A stretch of 64,000 bases of DNA from Nannobrachium achirus (Eukaryota > Chordata > Actinopteri > Myctophiformes > Myctophidae): the NCBI GenBank assembly GCA_963921795.1, contig OY997655.1, positions 12,580,730 through 12,644,729 of the forward strand, given 5' to 3'. The first letter of the stretch is position 1. Each line of letters opens with the position of its first letter. The notes below the pieces were generated by a model. It was not told where the DNA came from. It saw nothing but the letters and a program-made list of their open reading frames with translations, and searched no databases. A program made the position numbers and the translations under genes. Positions 22,344 to 35,591 of this stretch are shown piece after piece.

Positions 22344-22744
22344 ATCTACCATATGGATTGTACCTTTGAACGTTAAAATGTGGATGAACCTGACAACGCA
22401 CTGGCATTCTCTTGGCACCTTAATCTCATGCACAGTGCACTGAAACTCTTGTTGCCCTTTGATGTCTAATATCATGTACGTACAAACCTGCTGCTATGTT
22501 CATGCGCCTTATGTCTAACCTCATGTACATACTGTAGCTACCAGCTGGTGTGTGCTTTTCTTCTTGATCCCCCCCTTCTTTCCCCTGGTGAAAATAACAA
22601 TTATGGAGCTTAGCCAAAAAACAAATGACTTCTTTACACCTGTGATGTGACAATAGCAATTCTGATTCTGATATGGACTAGCAGGCTGCTCCAGAGACTG
22701 GGGGGACTTGTGTTGTTTTTAATTTAGTGTTAAAGATTCGCTCA
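22344..22744. other. No recognised feature
   Basis: No supported gene or repeat. Confidence 0.35.
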
Positions 22745-22846
22745 CCTCTAGTTTTTAACCTAGTCACCCTATAGTTTTTAACCTAGTCACCCTATAGTTT
22801 TGAACCTAGTCACCTCTAGTTTTGAACCTAGTCACCCTATAGTTGC
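22745..22846 (+). repeat. Tandem repeat CTAGTTTTTAACCTAGTCAC
   Basis: Four to five units of 22-27 bases. One more copy of TAGTTTTTAACCTAGTC lies at 23365-23381, beyond the family E repeat. Confidence 0.85.
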
Positions 22847-22885
22847 AAACGTCATGTCGCAGTTACTATCAAAACCTCCTCCGGC

Positions 22886-22998
22886 TGTCAGTCAGTCAGT
22901 CAGTCAGTCAGTCAGTCAGTCAGTCAGTCAGTCAGTCAGTCAGTCAGTCAGTCAGTCAGTCAGTCAGTCAGTCAGTCAGTCAGTCAGTCAGTCAGTCA

Positions 22999-23068
<70 letters not shown>
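22886..23068 (+). repeat. Compound (CAGT)n(CTGT)n microsatellite
   Basis: About 28 CAGT units change without a gap into about 17 CTGT units near 22999, then two CCGT units. Confidence 0.95.
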
Positions 23069-23073
<5 letters not shown>

Positions 23074-23079
23074 CGTCAC

Positions 23080-23362
23080 GTCACACTTTTGACCTACTCA
23101 TACAGTATCTTTGCCACTGTTGCCCCTATCCATGCCAAACTTTACACACACACACACACTTGTTGGCTGCCAAACCACAACCTCCAGCCCTCATTTCTCA
23201 CATGGCCCTCTTCCTACAAATTTTGCCCTAAAATCACGCAAAGCGGTACACAGTATGTCTAGCCTCATGTCACCAACATGGATCTGTCCCATTGAGCGCC
23301 ACCATCAGGCCGATTTTTACATGTGACCTGACGGTCGCTTATCTCCCAATTAGGGAGTCTTA
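23080..23362 (+). repeat. Dispersed repeat family E, copy 2
   Basis: CATGCCAAACTTTACACACA, GCTGCCAAACCACAACCTCC, TCTCACATGGCCCTCTTCC and TCCCAATTAGGGAGTCTTA match 53190-53523. Confidence 0.6.
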
Positions 23363-23382
23363 CTAGTTTTTAACCTAGTCTT

Positions 23383-24166
23383 ATGCACAGCCAACTGTTG
23401 CTGGTTGGCAGTGACGTCAGTACGTGCGCATCCCGCGTCTCTGACGCATTCACGTTGCCTAGAGACGCATTCACGTCAGTGTTCTGGGGTCCCACGGACG
23501 CATCGCCTCCATTGGAGTCCACGTGAAAATAATTTACCACGTCGCGAAAAGAAATATATTTTAAAAAGTCCACAGACGCCACCATTGTTCATGGGTGAAG
23601 GCATGCTACTGTACCCTACGTTAACACAAATGAAATCCGCGTAGAAAGTCTTAAAACAGACGATAGAACTAACGACAGTGTGTGTTTGGAATCCACCGAC
23701 GCTATTGTGTGCTCCTTGCATGGTCACAGAATTCAATGGGTGCCTTAGTTTTAGCGTAGCACCGGGCCGCTCTCTGACCATAGTGGCACAGCGTGTTAGG
23801 TGATACACCAAGAAGGGTTCCCCCACCGAACGTGGGTTTGGCTTGTCGAGCCTGTTATCGGGTAAGCGTCACGTCATGGGCTGCTATAGCGGCCGGGGGC
23901 CGGGAGGTACAATGTGTCATCGATAGTTGTGTGCTTTGGAAGTGCATGCGTGCCGCGGAACAACGGTGGAACGCGTGAAACACTAAAAAGTTTGGTTACC
24001 TTTTGGAAAAGACAAGGGGAGAGCTAAATACAATGGCTATATGCAGCACGGTTGTTACATCATGCTCGGGAGGGAACACTGTCTTCGACAATGCAGACGG
24101 AGCCAGGCACTTGTCCATAGTGCATCACATAAGACCCAAGTGCAATCAATAACTTTGCACGTCTGC
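23383..24166. other. No recognised feature
   Basis: CpG-containing, ordinary sequence. Open frames across it show no known domain. Confidence 0.35.
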
Positions 24167-24231
24167 GACTAGCTCTGGTCCATAGCGTTAGTGGAGTTCT
24201 CCTCCACTAACGCTATGGACCAGAGCTAGTC
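24167..24231. repeat. Perfect 30-bp hairpin
   Basis: GACTAGCTCTGGTCCATAGC… (24167-24196) and its exact inverse (24202-24231) are separated by TTCTC. No mismatch in 30 pairs. Confidence 0.97.
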
Positions 24232-24436
24232 TGAGACGAGTTGAAACAACTCCAACGCGGGCTGTTGAAGCAGCGCGACACCCGTTCTCTACCCACAGTA
24301 TGTGGTGCTTGAAAATATGAATGATTCCATCGATAATAATCCGTTTGGGACACTCAAAATCACTGCCATAGAGTTATAATGTATCGCTCCGTGCGAATGA
24401 ATCCGTAGCGTTGCCAGCGCGACTTCTGAGTCTACC

Positions 24437-24510
24437 GAAAATAGCAGATGTACAAGATCACAACGCGGTGCGAGCAGACACGGTTTGAGCTTGTTGATTG
24501 GGTATTTTTT
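24437..24510. repeat. Palindromic core, decayed
   Basis: AAAATAGCAGATGTACAAGATC and GTTTGAGCTTGTTGATTGGG are the two arms, with several mismatches. Confidence 0.55.
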
Positions 24511-25438
24511 TGTTGCGTGACACCGTCTTACTATGCATTATAAATTACACTGTTAAAGAGACGGTACACATTTAGTTTCTTCAAATATTTTCCAAAAATA
24601 AAAAGGTTGACTTGCCTTCTGTCTGTTAAAGTACTGTATTTGAAGGCCCTGGTCAAATGTATTTAATGGAAAAAATAGATATGCATTTACTGTAAAAAAA
24701 AAAAAAAAAAAAAAAAAGGAGAGACATGGAAATGTTAGCCTATAGTTTATAGTATAGTTTTACAGTAGGCTATTATTATTAATTCATGAATAGTACTGTA
24801 ATTATATATATATATATATTAGTGTCTCATGTCTTTCCACAAAATAACAGAAAAAAGCTCAATAGTGGGCTCGATAAAAGCCCGGCTCGATAAGCAACAG
24901 CGATAAAGTGCTCATTATCAATAAAAATTAACGAGCTCCATCCCTAGTGCTTCTTCATCTCAAGGTACTATTATAGTTTAATTGTTTCATTCGTTTTTGT
25001 ATGTATTTTGTAAGATAAACAATGTAAATAACCATATAATAACCAATTCAAGTTAAATGCTGCACTTTGTCAAAAATGACATGACGCGTTGAATTTTTGT
25101 GGGACCCATAAAATATCCCTGGGACTCATCCGAAAGACCCTCCTTGGGTCCCGGGACTCATTACATTAAAAACCTATTAACATCACTGGGTTGGTTGACC
25201 TCAGAGCTCTGGATAGGGAAAAGGTCTATAGACCTGCAAGGAATGGGGGAGCCCATTTAGAATACAAACATTAAAAGAGACAAGGCGGTAGAGAGAGAGA
25301 GAGATCGAAAAAGATAGAGACATTAAAGTGTGGAAACTGCATCCATCCAGACTGAGGTTGTGGAATGACACTTTGCAGGACCTGGGAAGTACAGTACAGC
25401 AAGTGATGTGTGTGATTGGAAACTTCCAAGGTGTAATC
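24511..25438. other. Unassigned; poly-A, (AT)n and hAT-like end
   Basis: Poly-A of about 24 at 24694-24717 and (AT)n at 24803-24820. CGATAAAAGCCCGGCTCGAT near 24872 and GAGCTCCATCCCTAG at 24933-24947 look like the right part of a hAT-type element, since the same end recurs at 48186. Confidence 0.4.
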
Positions 25439-25837
25439 CAGTGTTTCTCAACCACTGTGCCTGGGGACCTTTGGTGTGCCCCTGAGAAGGGCCAAGTGTG
25501 CCCCTTGAAACTGCTTGAAAGCCAGTATTGTATTTATCATTTTAAAAATGATTTAAACTAGTAAAAACAGCCGATCTACAAGCACACAACGCCTCGCGGT
25601 GCGAGGCGGTGTGTGCTTGTAGATCTGCTGTTTTCACTACTGTTGTGCGACAGACAGCCTTGTATGATGAAGCAGGGCTTTACTTCGCGAAGAAACGTAC
25701 ACATTTGAAACTTGGAGATACAAGGTTTCTTCCCGACAGTGACGATATTTACACCCCCGTATTATGTTGGTGTGCTCATGGATTCTTGGGACATGAAAAG
25801 TGTGCCCATGCAGAAAAAAGGTTGAGAACTAGAACTG
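25439..25837. mobile_element. hAT element with nested family B
   Basis: Starts CAGTGTTTCTCAACCACTG and has AAAAAGGTTGAGAACTAGAA near the right end, hAT-style. Phrases GGTGTGCCCCTGAGAAGG and GTGTGCCCATGCAG are its own body. A family B copy (about 25531-25751), with core palindrome 25562-25636 and end CCCGACAGTGACGATATT, sits inside. No clear duplication. Confidence 0.65.
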
Positions 25838-26033
25838 TGGGTTTTACATCTTGTGTTCTCAGCCATTACCAACACGATAAACATCAATATGAGTTCAGTG
25901 ACTTACAAGGAACAGAGTGGCGACAAGTCAACAGCAGATTAATATGAGGTCAGCTGCACAGACATATACCGCAGATTCATTATTACACAGCTCTGCTGTA
26001 ATACTAATTATTGTTGGAGAGAGAAAATCCTGG

Positions 26034-26035
<2 letters not shown>

Positions 26036-26116
<81 letters not shown>

Positions 26117-26215
26117 TGTGTGTGTGTGTGTGTGTGTGCGTGCGTGCGTGCGTTTGTGTGTGCGTGTGTGTGTGCGTGCGTGCGTGCGTTTGTGTGTACG
26201 TGCCTGCCTGCGCGC
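26036..26215 (+). repeat. (GT)n with GTGC variants
   Basis: About 50 GT units, then mixed GTGC units to about 26215. Confidence 0.92.
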
Positions 26216-26368
26216 CTTCACGCCCTCACATCCAGACGAGCAAGACGATTGGATCTGCCAGCCGGTGGGAACCACGTTAATTACCACGGCAACCTTCAGG
26301 CCTCTCTTCCCGCTAGCGCTCCTTTCTGAGGTGAAGGACTGATCTGAGACGCTCCTTCTGATGGAGAG

Positions 26369-26371
<3 letters not shown>

Positions 26372-26443
<72 letters not shown>
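26372..26443 (+). repeat. (GA)n microsatellite
   Basis: About 35 GA units. Confidence 0.95.
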
Positions 26444-26446
<3 letters not shown>

Positions 26447-26607
26447 CAGATGACTGAAATATGACAAAATCTTTTTTTTTTACTAAATGAAAAGTTTTAT
26501 TCAGAGGACTAATGACCAAAACTAAATCAATATTTTGCTGTCAAGATCAACGCTGCCCACAGTACAGCTGACGAAGGCCGGAGATGCTCTCGGTGGGGGC
26601 TCCTTGC

Positions 26608-26786
26608 CAGAGGCGTCAATTGGGTATGGAAAGGTATGGCAGCTACCTTGGCTACAGGGGGAAAAATAAAATGTACTTAAAATAAATTATTCATGCCTGT
26701 TGTTAAGGTATGGCAACATGACAGGTGTCTGCAAGACACCCGTCATGTTGCCATACCTTATAGCTTTTGCTGAACTGACGCCACTG
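26608..26786. mobile_element. Short hAT MITE (CAGAGGCGTCAATTGGG)
   Basis: Starts CAGAGGCGTCAATTGGGTA and ends GAACTGACGCCACTG. CTCCTTGC and CTCCTGGC flank it (7 of 8). A hairpin AAGGTATGGCAACATGACAG and its inverse lie at 26706-26760. Related to 61175-61772. Confidence 0.8.
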
Positions 26787-27055
26787 CTCCTGGCTGACAG
26801 GTGATACAACAGCAAAGACAGAAATCTGTGGGGAGAACTGGCATAATAACAACTAACTTGGGGGAAAAAGACAAAAACAATCATAATTGGCTACTTGAAA
26901 TGTAGTGCCTTAATGAGACAGATTCCATCTGATAATGACAGAGCCGTCGTGTTTGGTTTTATATTAATAATCAGTTTGCTCATGGGTCTGGGACTGCCGT
27001 TCAACTTGATATGTCGTTTTTCCATTTTCATGAACAAATGACATCTCTCGACTGG

Positions 27056-27056
<1 letters not shown>

Positions 27057-27133
<77 letters not shown>

Positions 27134-27148
27134 GTGTGTGTGTGTGTG
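27057..27148 (+). repeat. (GT)n microsatellite
   Basis: About 45 GT units with one GC variant. Confidence 0.95.
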
Positions 27149-27185
27149 ATCTACACTCACACTCAAAATGCCTGGCTTTGCACCG

Positions 27186-27619
27186 TGTTTTGAGCTTGTG
27201 AATCTGCTACTTTAGTGTGACGCTGTAGTATGATCTAGTAAGACGTTGATTTATGCAAAAAAAAAAAAAAAAAACAGTTAAAATATGGAGATCAAGAGGT
27301 TTCTGCCCGACAGCACTCTCCAAACCCATGGATCAACGGTCATCGGACCCGCGTAGCTTGTAGATCTGTTATTTTCGAAAGAAAACGTGAATATTAGTGC
27401 AAATCTTTGAATATATATAATTTCAAAGCGAAGTGAGATGGGGGTCCACGGTCAAATGCATACAATTCTCGGGGTCCTTGACATTAAAAACTTTGAGCAC
27501 CAAGTTTTTCAGAAAACCATTCAGATTTTTTTGTAGGTATCTTTCAGGTCTTAACCACAGCAGTATGGTGGACAGCAGTAGTATTGTGCAGGGTGTGATG
27601 ACGACGTCCTCCTGTCCCC
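27186..27619. repeat. Core arms and family B/C fragments
   Basis: Half cores at 27190-27213 (GAGCTTGTGAATCTGCTAC) and 27350-27376 (AGCTTGTAGATCTGTTATTT). TTTCTGCCCGACAGC at 27300 is a family B end. AGATGGGGGTCCACGGTCAA at 27437 is family C in reverse. Poly-A at 27257-27275. Confidence 0.5.
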
Positions 27620-28193
27620 GTTGACACACAGTGAATATACACACTGTCACCTCTCCTCCTGTTGACACACAGTGAATATACACACTGTCACCTCTCCTCC
27701 TGTTGACACACAGTGAATATACACACTGTCACCTCTCCTCCTGTTGACACACAGTGAATATACACACTGTCACCTCTCCTCTCTGTTGACACACAGTGAA
27801 TATACACACTGTCACCTCTCCTCTCTGTTGACACACAGTGAATATACACACTGTCACCTCTCCTCTCTGTTGACACACAGTGAATATACACACTGTCACC
27901 TCTCTGTTGACACACAGTGAATATACACACTGTCACCTCTCCTCTCTGTTGACACACAGTGAATATACACACTGTCACCTCTCCTCTCTGTTGACACACA
28001 GTGAATATACACACTGTCACCTCTCTGTTGACACACAGTGAATATACACACTGTCACCTCTCCTCTGTTGACACACAGTGAATATACACACTGTCACCTC
28101 TCCTCTCTGTTGACACACAGTGAATATACACACTGTCACCTCTCCTCCCGTTGACACACAGTGAATATACACACTGTCACCTCTCCTCCTGTT
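27620..28193 (+). repeat. 14-copy minisatellite, 34-42 bp unit
   Basis: TTGACACACAGTGAATATAC plus ACACTGTCACCTCT is repeated 14 times. Unit length varies (about 34, 38, 41 and 42) through loss or gain of CTCC blocks. CAGTG and CACTG within each unit can pair. The minus-strand open frame over it only reflects the repeat. Confidence 0.95.
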
Positions 28194-28570
<377 letters not shown>

Positions 28571-28707
28571 CACGTACATTACAGACACACACAGGCTGCA
28601 GGCTATGGCAGCCAAAACCAGAACCCTCTAATTAACCAGCCCCACCCCTCCCTGACCCGGTATAGCCCAGAGCAGCCTTATTATCAGACAGATCTCTCCT
28701 CAGTGCA

Positions 28708-28864
<157 letters not shown>

Positions 28865-28947
28865 TCTCTCACTCTCTCTCTCTCTCTCCAGCTCCGCTCT
28901 TCTGAAATGAGTTCAAGACTCTGCCTCCCGCACTGACGGAACAAAGA

Positions 28948-28950
<3 letters not shown>

Positions 28951-29006
<56 letters not shown>

Positions 29007-29020
29007 GGAGAGAAGAGAGA
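28951..29020 (+). repeat. (GA)n microsatellite
   Basis: About 33 GA units with small interruptions. Confidence 0.92.
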
Positions 29021-29167
29021 GATTCTTCTACATGTTTTTTTTTTTAATGATTGATTGAACATTTTATGAGACAAAAATGAAGAACAGTGGAGTAAAAAAC
29101 ATTCAATATCATCGCAAATATAAAACACTTTATGTACAGAGTAGGAGGGGAAAAAGTTGGGGGTGGG

Positions 29168-29482
29168 CCCATATTCTGAGAACTTTAGCCAAAAATAGCA
29201 GATCTGCAAGCTCACAACGCCTTGCAGCATATAGATCGGCTATTTTCAGGCAAAGAGCTTTGGTGTAGAGGGGAAAAAGAGCAGACTAAGTACAGAGTGA
29301 AAGGTCAAGTTTATTAAGTATTGACGGTTCAAGTGGTTAAATATTTGAAAACACACATTAACATGAATCCAAAATACACTGATGATCGTGTTTGTCAAGC
29401 AATGAAACTATATGGAATCTGTGAACAGGTTGTGGGGGTCCCTGCTTGGGGTCCTTGGCCTGAAAACAATTGAAGACCCCTG
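29168..29482 (-). mobile_element. hAT family A element, reverse copy
   Basis: In reverse it starts CAGGGGTCTTCAATTG and continues with the family A body; GGTCCTTGGCCTGAAAAC is visible at 29452. Core palindrome at 29191-29256. The distal end is missing. Confidence 0.75.
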
Positions 29483-30600
<1,118 letters not shown>

Positions 30601-30762
30601 GTAAGGTTTGTTATTGGCATACGAGAGGCACATTACTATGCAGGGCGTGTTGTCTGGAATGGATCAAAGTCTACAAAGTCACCTCTCTAAACTCTCCTCC
30701 TTCCTCCAAAACATTCTGCTCTGCAAGCCTCCCACCTCTGCTTTACCAACCCAACTGTATCT

Positions 30763-31405
30763 CATATATACCGTTGGTGCCTATTGAGCTTGGCACATTT
30801 CCTGGGGCAAGCAGCCCAGATCACTCATGTTAAGGCCCTTTTCCACCGGCAGCGATAACGATGACGATAGCCATAAAATATCACAGCGATAATTATGCCT
30901 TCACATTGATGTCCGATAAAGTTATCGGACATCAATGTGAAGAGGCGCCAATTAACAGCCGCTCGCGCAGAGCACATCGCGAGCTGTTTGTCAGAGACCC
31001 AGTTCCATATCACTGTGATCTTAACCACATCGTTGTTGATCCTAACAATGTAGTTGTCGGCTATCGTTGTCTGTATCGGTGTTGAGTGGATGCTGCCGAT
31101 CCACTTCAATTGAAAACCCACTTTTAAAATCGTTATCGTCATCGTTATCGCTGCCAGTGGAAAAGGGCCTTTACGCATACTACTCCACTATCCGTTACTA
31201 AGGGACAGTTGCAATTTGCTACCTTGTTACTGTCTTTTCCAAATGGTCAATGGTAAGTAGCCTACATACTTTCGGTTAATGTGTATGCTATGTGTATGCC
31301 TATGTTTTCCTAAATGTGTTAAGACAGTAGACTGCGTGAAGTGAGTGAGATGAAAAAAACCTGGGTGAAATCTGCCGATCTCAATAGGCACCAACGGTAT
31401 ATATG
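30763..31405. mobile_element. Inverted-repeat segment around Harbinger MITE
   Basis: A perfect 26-base inverted pair (ATATACCGTTGGTGCCTATT…) lies at 30763-30788 and 31380-31405, with weaker matches outside. It brackets the MITE at 30833-31170 and looks like an older element carrying the younger one. Confidence 0.55.
30833..31170. mobile_element. Harbinger-like MITE, copy 2
   Basis: Same ends as copy 1 (AGGCCCTTTTCCACC…) with TTA on both sides (30830-30832, 31171-31173). It differs from 7388-7723 by only a few substitutions and short indels. Confidence 0.9.
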
Positions 31406-31587
31406 TTACAGTCAGTTTGGGTAACTCAGTCAGATCGTGGTAAGAGCGCTTGTTTTGTCGTTCACCACACACCAATCACCACCAGATGGCGACAACAGCC
31501 ATTCACTAGTGTAGGCGCTGACGTCACTCGTTTGCGACTCTCTTTCTTTATTTACTAGCCTAGCTCGGCAGTGTTTAGCCATTAGCT

Positions 31588-31672
31588 TACTATGCCTTAC
31601 TCTAACCCTAACCCTAACCTTAACCTCAGTAAAACTATGCCTAACCCTAACCCTAACCCTAACCCTAACCTC
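31588..31672 (+). repeat. Telomere-like (CCCTAA)n tracts
   Basis: Two runs of CTAACC units (31601-31624 and 31640-31669), separated by CTCAGTAAAACTATGC. Followed by CTCCGTGGGGTGAG, also seen at 51869. Confidence 0.85.
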
Positions 31673-32154
31673 CGTGGGGTGAGGCGCTATCATTCCTGCC
31701 GACGCTACGTTGTTGTGGCTCAAAGCGACCGCTTGTTCCGCCCCGCGCCGCACGACGAGTGCTCCGTTTCTCGATCTGACTGTTTCTCTATCTAACCGTG
31801 ACATATAAATGCCCCATATTTTATCTACCAAACTGTCATCTTTACTTGTGAATCGCTCTACAAGTGCCTGTGCGGTTCTGCTTTAGAGGTTAGAGAGGCT
31901 GAGCAGGTCAACTCAAAAGGCTTTTCATTTGAGTCAAAGTGCATCTGCAAAACACAAGCAATCTTCAGGTTTTCAGAAGACTGGGCAGGGAATCAAACTG
32001 GGTATTGGAAAGGCTAAGGTCTGGTACACAGTACACACTGCAAGATATTTTCTCTGATTATGCTGTCGCCGACCATTTTTATCGCTCGCGTACAAAACCC
32101 CTGATCTAACGCAAGATCTGTCTTTGAACCGGGATATAGTTAATACATTTTAAT
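31673..32154. other. No recognised feature
   Basis: No supported gene or repeat. Confidence 0.35.
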
Positions 32155-32423
32155 GACACGCCATGAAAAATTCAGACATTTTGATTGGCATTGTTATTAT
32201 GATCATTAGAGCAATAACCTCAGAGTTTCAGAGTTTTAATGATTGTAGAATTATGTGCAGGATGTACTTTGCTGTAAATTAGGTAACTTCATTTAATTGG
32301 CATATTAAAAAAAACATGTGATTTTAAAATAAAAATCCTCTCTCACACCCTTCTGCCAGTGTGCCAGTGATCACCCTCCCCTGTGCCAATGTTGGCACCC
32401 GTGCCTAAGGTTGCCTAGCGCTG
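32155..32423 (+). mobile_element. hAT fragment (GGTTGCCTAGCGCTG end)
   Basis: Matches 42000-42317 in order: ATTATGTGCAGGATG, TCTCTCACACCCTTCTGCC, CACCCGTGCCTAAGGTTGCC. The left end is missing. Confidence 0.65.
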
Positions 32424-32498
32424 CAATAACCCATGGCAAAGAAGGATCGACTGGTTGACATCTGACATCGAGACGTAATCCTCAGTTTTGGTCAGGAA

Positions 32499-32957
32499 TA
32501 GAGCCCGACCGATGCCATATTTTTTGACCGATGCCGATGTTTGCCGATGGTGAGTGCTAGACCACCGATTGCCGATGTTTAACCGATGTTTTGTAATAAT
32601 ATAAAATAATTTCATTTAAGAAACTTAACCCTAACCCTAACCCTAACCCAACCTTCAAAATATTTTTTTTTACCTTTTTTACCAATGTTCTGGGGACCAC
32701 CAGTGGTCCTTGAGGGGTTTCCAGGTGGTCCCCAGCAAAATGATGGAGATTATAAGATCTTTAACTCATGAGTGTAAAATGAAACCCAATGGATCCTTAC
32801 AGGCAATGACAATATACTCTAAGTTTTGGGACTGAGTTGCTAAATGTCATCATAATGTTGGTCATATATTACTTATAAAAAGCGACCGATACATCGGAGA
32901 GATAATGACCGATGCCCGATAACGACATCGGGGTAAAAAAACAACAGGAACACTCTA
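32499..32957. mobile_element. hAT element (TAGAGCCCGACCGATG) with perfect duplication
   Basis: Starts TAGAGCCCGACCGATGCC, with repeated CCGATG motifs near both ends. GTCAGGAA flanks both sides exactly (32491-32498, 32958-32965). The interior holds a telomere-like run (32627-32648). No transposase frame. Confidence 0.85.
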
Positions 32958-32965
32958 GTCAGGAA

Positions 32966-33959
32966 CTTTCACATCAAAGTAGATTTAACAATTTATTGCA
33001 TAAATGGAATACAGTTAATCTTGACGTTAAAGGGCTTCGCGTTCGGAGGTTGTTCCCTGAATTTTGTGCATGCTTGATAAGCAAAATCAGGGAACGCTAA
33101 ACAAAAACCCCCATAGGGATACAGTAGCAGAACAATAGCAATACATTGACACATAAACTTGAATCAACAGACGTAATCACAAGTATTTGAGCTTCTGCCA
33201 GACTGATCAAAAGGTGGAGGCTGGGGTGGAGGAGGCAGCTAGCAGTGAGTATCTGAGGCTTCGGATAACCAAACATAGGTAGAGAAAGCGAGCCGTATTT
33301 AAAAAAGCTTTCCTTATTGAAGGTGAGCTTTGACGCCCACAGCGAATGACAATCATTCATTAGCCAGGTTGGCAGTTCAACGACGAATAAGAATAAGGAA
33401 ATTGCATCGCGGTTTGCAGACCTGGTCTGTGTCAGACTGTGTACTAGCTCATGTGTGCCTCCAGACCGGATCCCGCAATTCTCGGGGCATATGGCCGGCA
33501 TTTACAGGAGCGGTTGGTATTTGTGGGAGCTTTACTAACACTCGCGGGTGTCCGGGAGCAGACGCTAATTTCCGCGAGACTCGATCGTGTGACTTCCGGG
33601 AGACCTGACACCACTGCTTCCGAGCGTTCGCTAATCTTTCCATATTGCGAGGCCAGAGCAGCAAGCTCTCCGGGGGCTCAGAGCTGAAAAAGCTTGGGAA
33701 CACATGGTTTCGACACTGACTTGTGAGTGTAATTTAAGCGTTGCATCATCATGCTGAGTGAAAAAGAGGCAGGCAGAGTTGAGCAGAGTCCATTTCAGTG
33801 GCTGGGACCCAGAGGAATCACTAAGGACAAACCACAACTATTGGAAATTTGGAATGATGATGATTCCGACCCGCTGGTCACAGACCGGGCCAGGGCGACC
33901 TTCAGCGCTACTGGAGACATCATCTGTCATTACACACACATACACACTGCACGCACGCA
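32966..33959. other. No recognised feature
   Basis: Several open frames of 60-134 codons overlap here on both strands, none with a domain I know and none extended by splicing that I can see. I do not call a gene. Confidence 0.4.
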
Positions 33960-34475
33960 CAGGGGCGTCACACCAAATTCTGGGCCCTGAGTACAAGGAT
34001 TCACTGCGGGCCCCCCATGAATGTTAACTATTGAAAAATAGCAGATATACAAGCTCACAGCGCGCTGCGAGCTTGTAGATCTGTTATTTTTGAAAAATCG
34101 TGAAAATATGTGCAAGAAACGTATGTTTCTATGTCAGTGGTGCTCAAACGTTTTCATGTGAAGGACCCCCAAGATGATATGTATTTGGCCACAGCTAGAC
34201 CCCCATCTCAAAATATTTAGTTCCAGGAACCCCTCCCCGGAGGCAAAATTTGAGTTACAAATGTTCGCTTAAAAAATACATATTCAAAGATTTGCCCAAA
34301 TTTTTACGACTTTTCAAAAATAGCAGATCTACAAGCTCGCAGCGCGGCACTCGGTGCCGCGCTGTGAGCTTGTATATCTGCTATTTTTCAATAGCTAAAG
34401 TTACTATAGGGCCCGCCCCTCCACCTTGGGCCCTAGTAACTCAGTCCCACTGTCCTACCCCTTGTGACGCCCCTG
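33960..34475. mobile_element. hAT family O with two nested cores
   Basis: Starts CAGGGGCGTCACACC and ends TTGTGACGCCCCTG. Body TTCTGGGCCCTGAGTACAAG on the left, and its inverse-like TTGGGCCCTAGTAACTCAG on the right. Inside are a family M core (34034-34091), a family C start (GTGGTGCTCAAACG, about 34135) and a second core (34315-34387). Flanks are low-complexity CACA, so the duplication is not decidable. Confidence 0.75.
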
Positions 34476-34763
34476 CACACACAAACGCGCACACTCTCCA
34501 CACAGAATCTCAGGGAATGATTATTTGTCTGATTGCTTGTAGCGCTACAAACAGGACATCGTGTCGCTGTGCTGACTCATATTCGTCTCGCCCCTGCAGC
34601 GTCGCAAAAAGGTTTATACCATGACGAGTGGCCGACTGTGTCCAAAAGGACGATGATGACTTTAACCGTAATTCCCTTCGCAAACATAAAGAGACAGCAA
34701 TCTGTTGACCAGCGGAGGAGAGCTGAACGCCGCTATAATAAGACGGTGGGAGACTTCACACAT

Positions 34764-34930
34764 GCAGTGGTGGAAAATAACCCAAGTACACAGAGATGGA
34801 GAAAAGTACTCATATGTTTTACATTAAGTAAAAGTATCAATACTGCAATATAGAAATACTCTGTTATAAGTGGAAGTCTGGAATTCAAAATTTACTTTGG
34901 TACTTTTACTTAACAATTTTGCTGCCATTT
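34764..34930 (+). mobile_element. AGTAC-rich repeat with hAT-like end
   Basis: Starts CAGTGGTGGAAAATAACCC; contains AGTACTCATATGTTTTAC and AAGTATCAATACTGCAATA. Confidence 0.5.
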
Positions 34931-35591
34931 TAAACATAGCTGTAGTAAGCAGCTGCCAAATTGTCCTTACCTTTTAACGTGGGCACGCGCACGCATCGTG
35001 CACAATCTGTGCGCGACTCATCTAGTAGACGTGTAGACTCGGTGACAGCTTTCGAATAAAAAAAAAAAAACATTGAAATAGACATATCCGTTGCGAGGCT
35101 GTATCCCTGCTTATCCGCCAGTGTTTACATGAAAAAACATTGAAAAAAGCCAGCTGTGCGCTATGGTAACACGTGGACACGTTCGCGCACATAGCAGACG
35201 ATATGTGCGCGGATCATATGCCAGGCGGGCACAAGAATCGGAAAGCTATCAAATAAAATAAAAAAACGGGTGAAAAAAGACGTGAAATGAACATGCAGCT
35301 CCTTCCTCTGTTTACAATGTAAACAGATGGGATGGAAGCTACGATGGGGCCTTGGACAGGATACGGAAACCTAGATCCGGTCCAAACGGGAAATACGACC
35401 GGATACAGTTAGGGGGCGGGCCTAAAGTCTCCGAAACGGATATATACAGCGATCATACTTTTAATCGTTTCATAATGATTAAAGCTAATTAAATTGGTAC
35501 AGCGGGAAATCCCCGGTTTCGACGGGGATCGCAGAGTATGAGTTAAAAGTACTAGTCCAAGTTCAAGTATTTAAATGTAAAGAAATCGTTT
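34931..35591. other. No recognised feature
   Basis: A loosely duplicated pair lies here (GTGTTTACATGAAAAAACAT, and GCGCACATAGCAG against GTGCACAATCTGTGCGC). No gene seen. Confidence 0.4.

Noticed and set aside
27620..28193. CRISPR-like array
   Set aside because: Repeats adjoin each other with short low-complexity linkers, not unique spacers, and the DNA is vertebrate.
31588..31672. Chromosome end
   Set aside because: Telomere-like units are short, interrupted and followed by over 30 kb of ordinary repeat DNA.
33097..33501. 134-codon frame on the minus strand
   Set aside because: Hydrophobic and Ser/Leu-rich with no recognisable domain; no splice or repeat evidence to support it.
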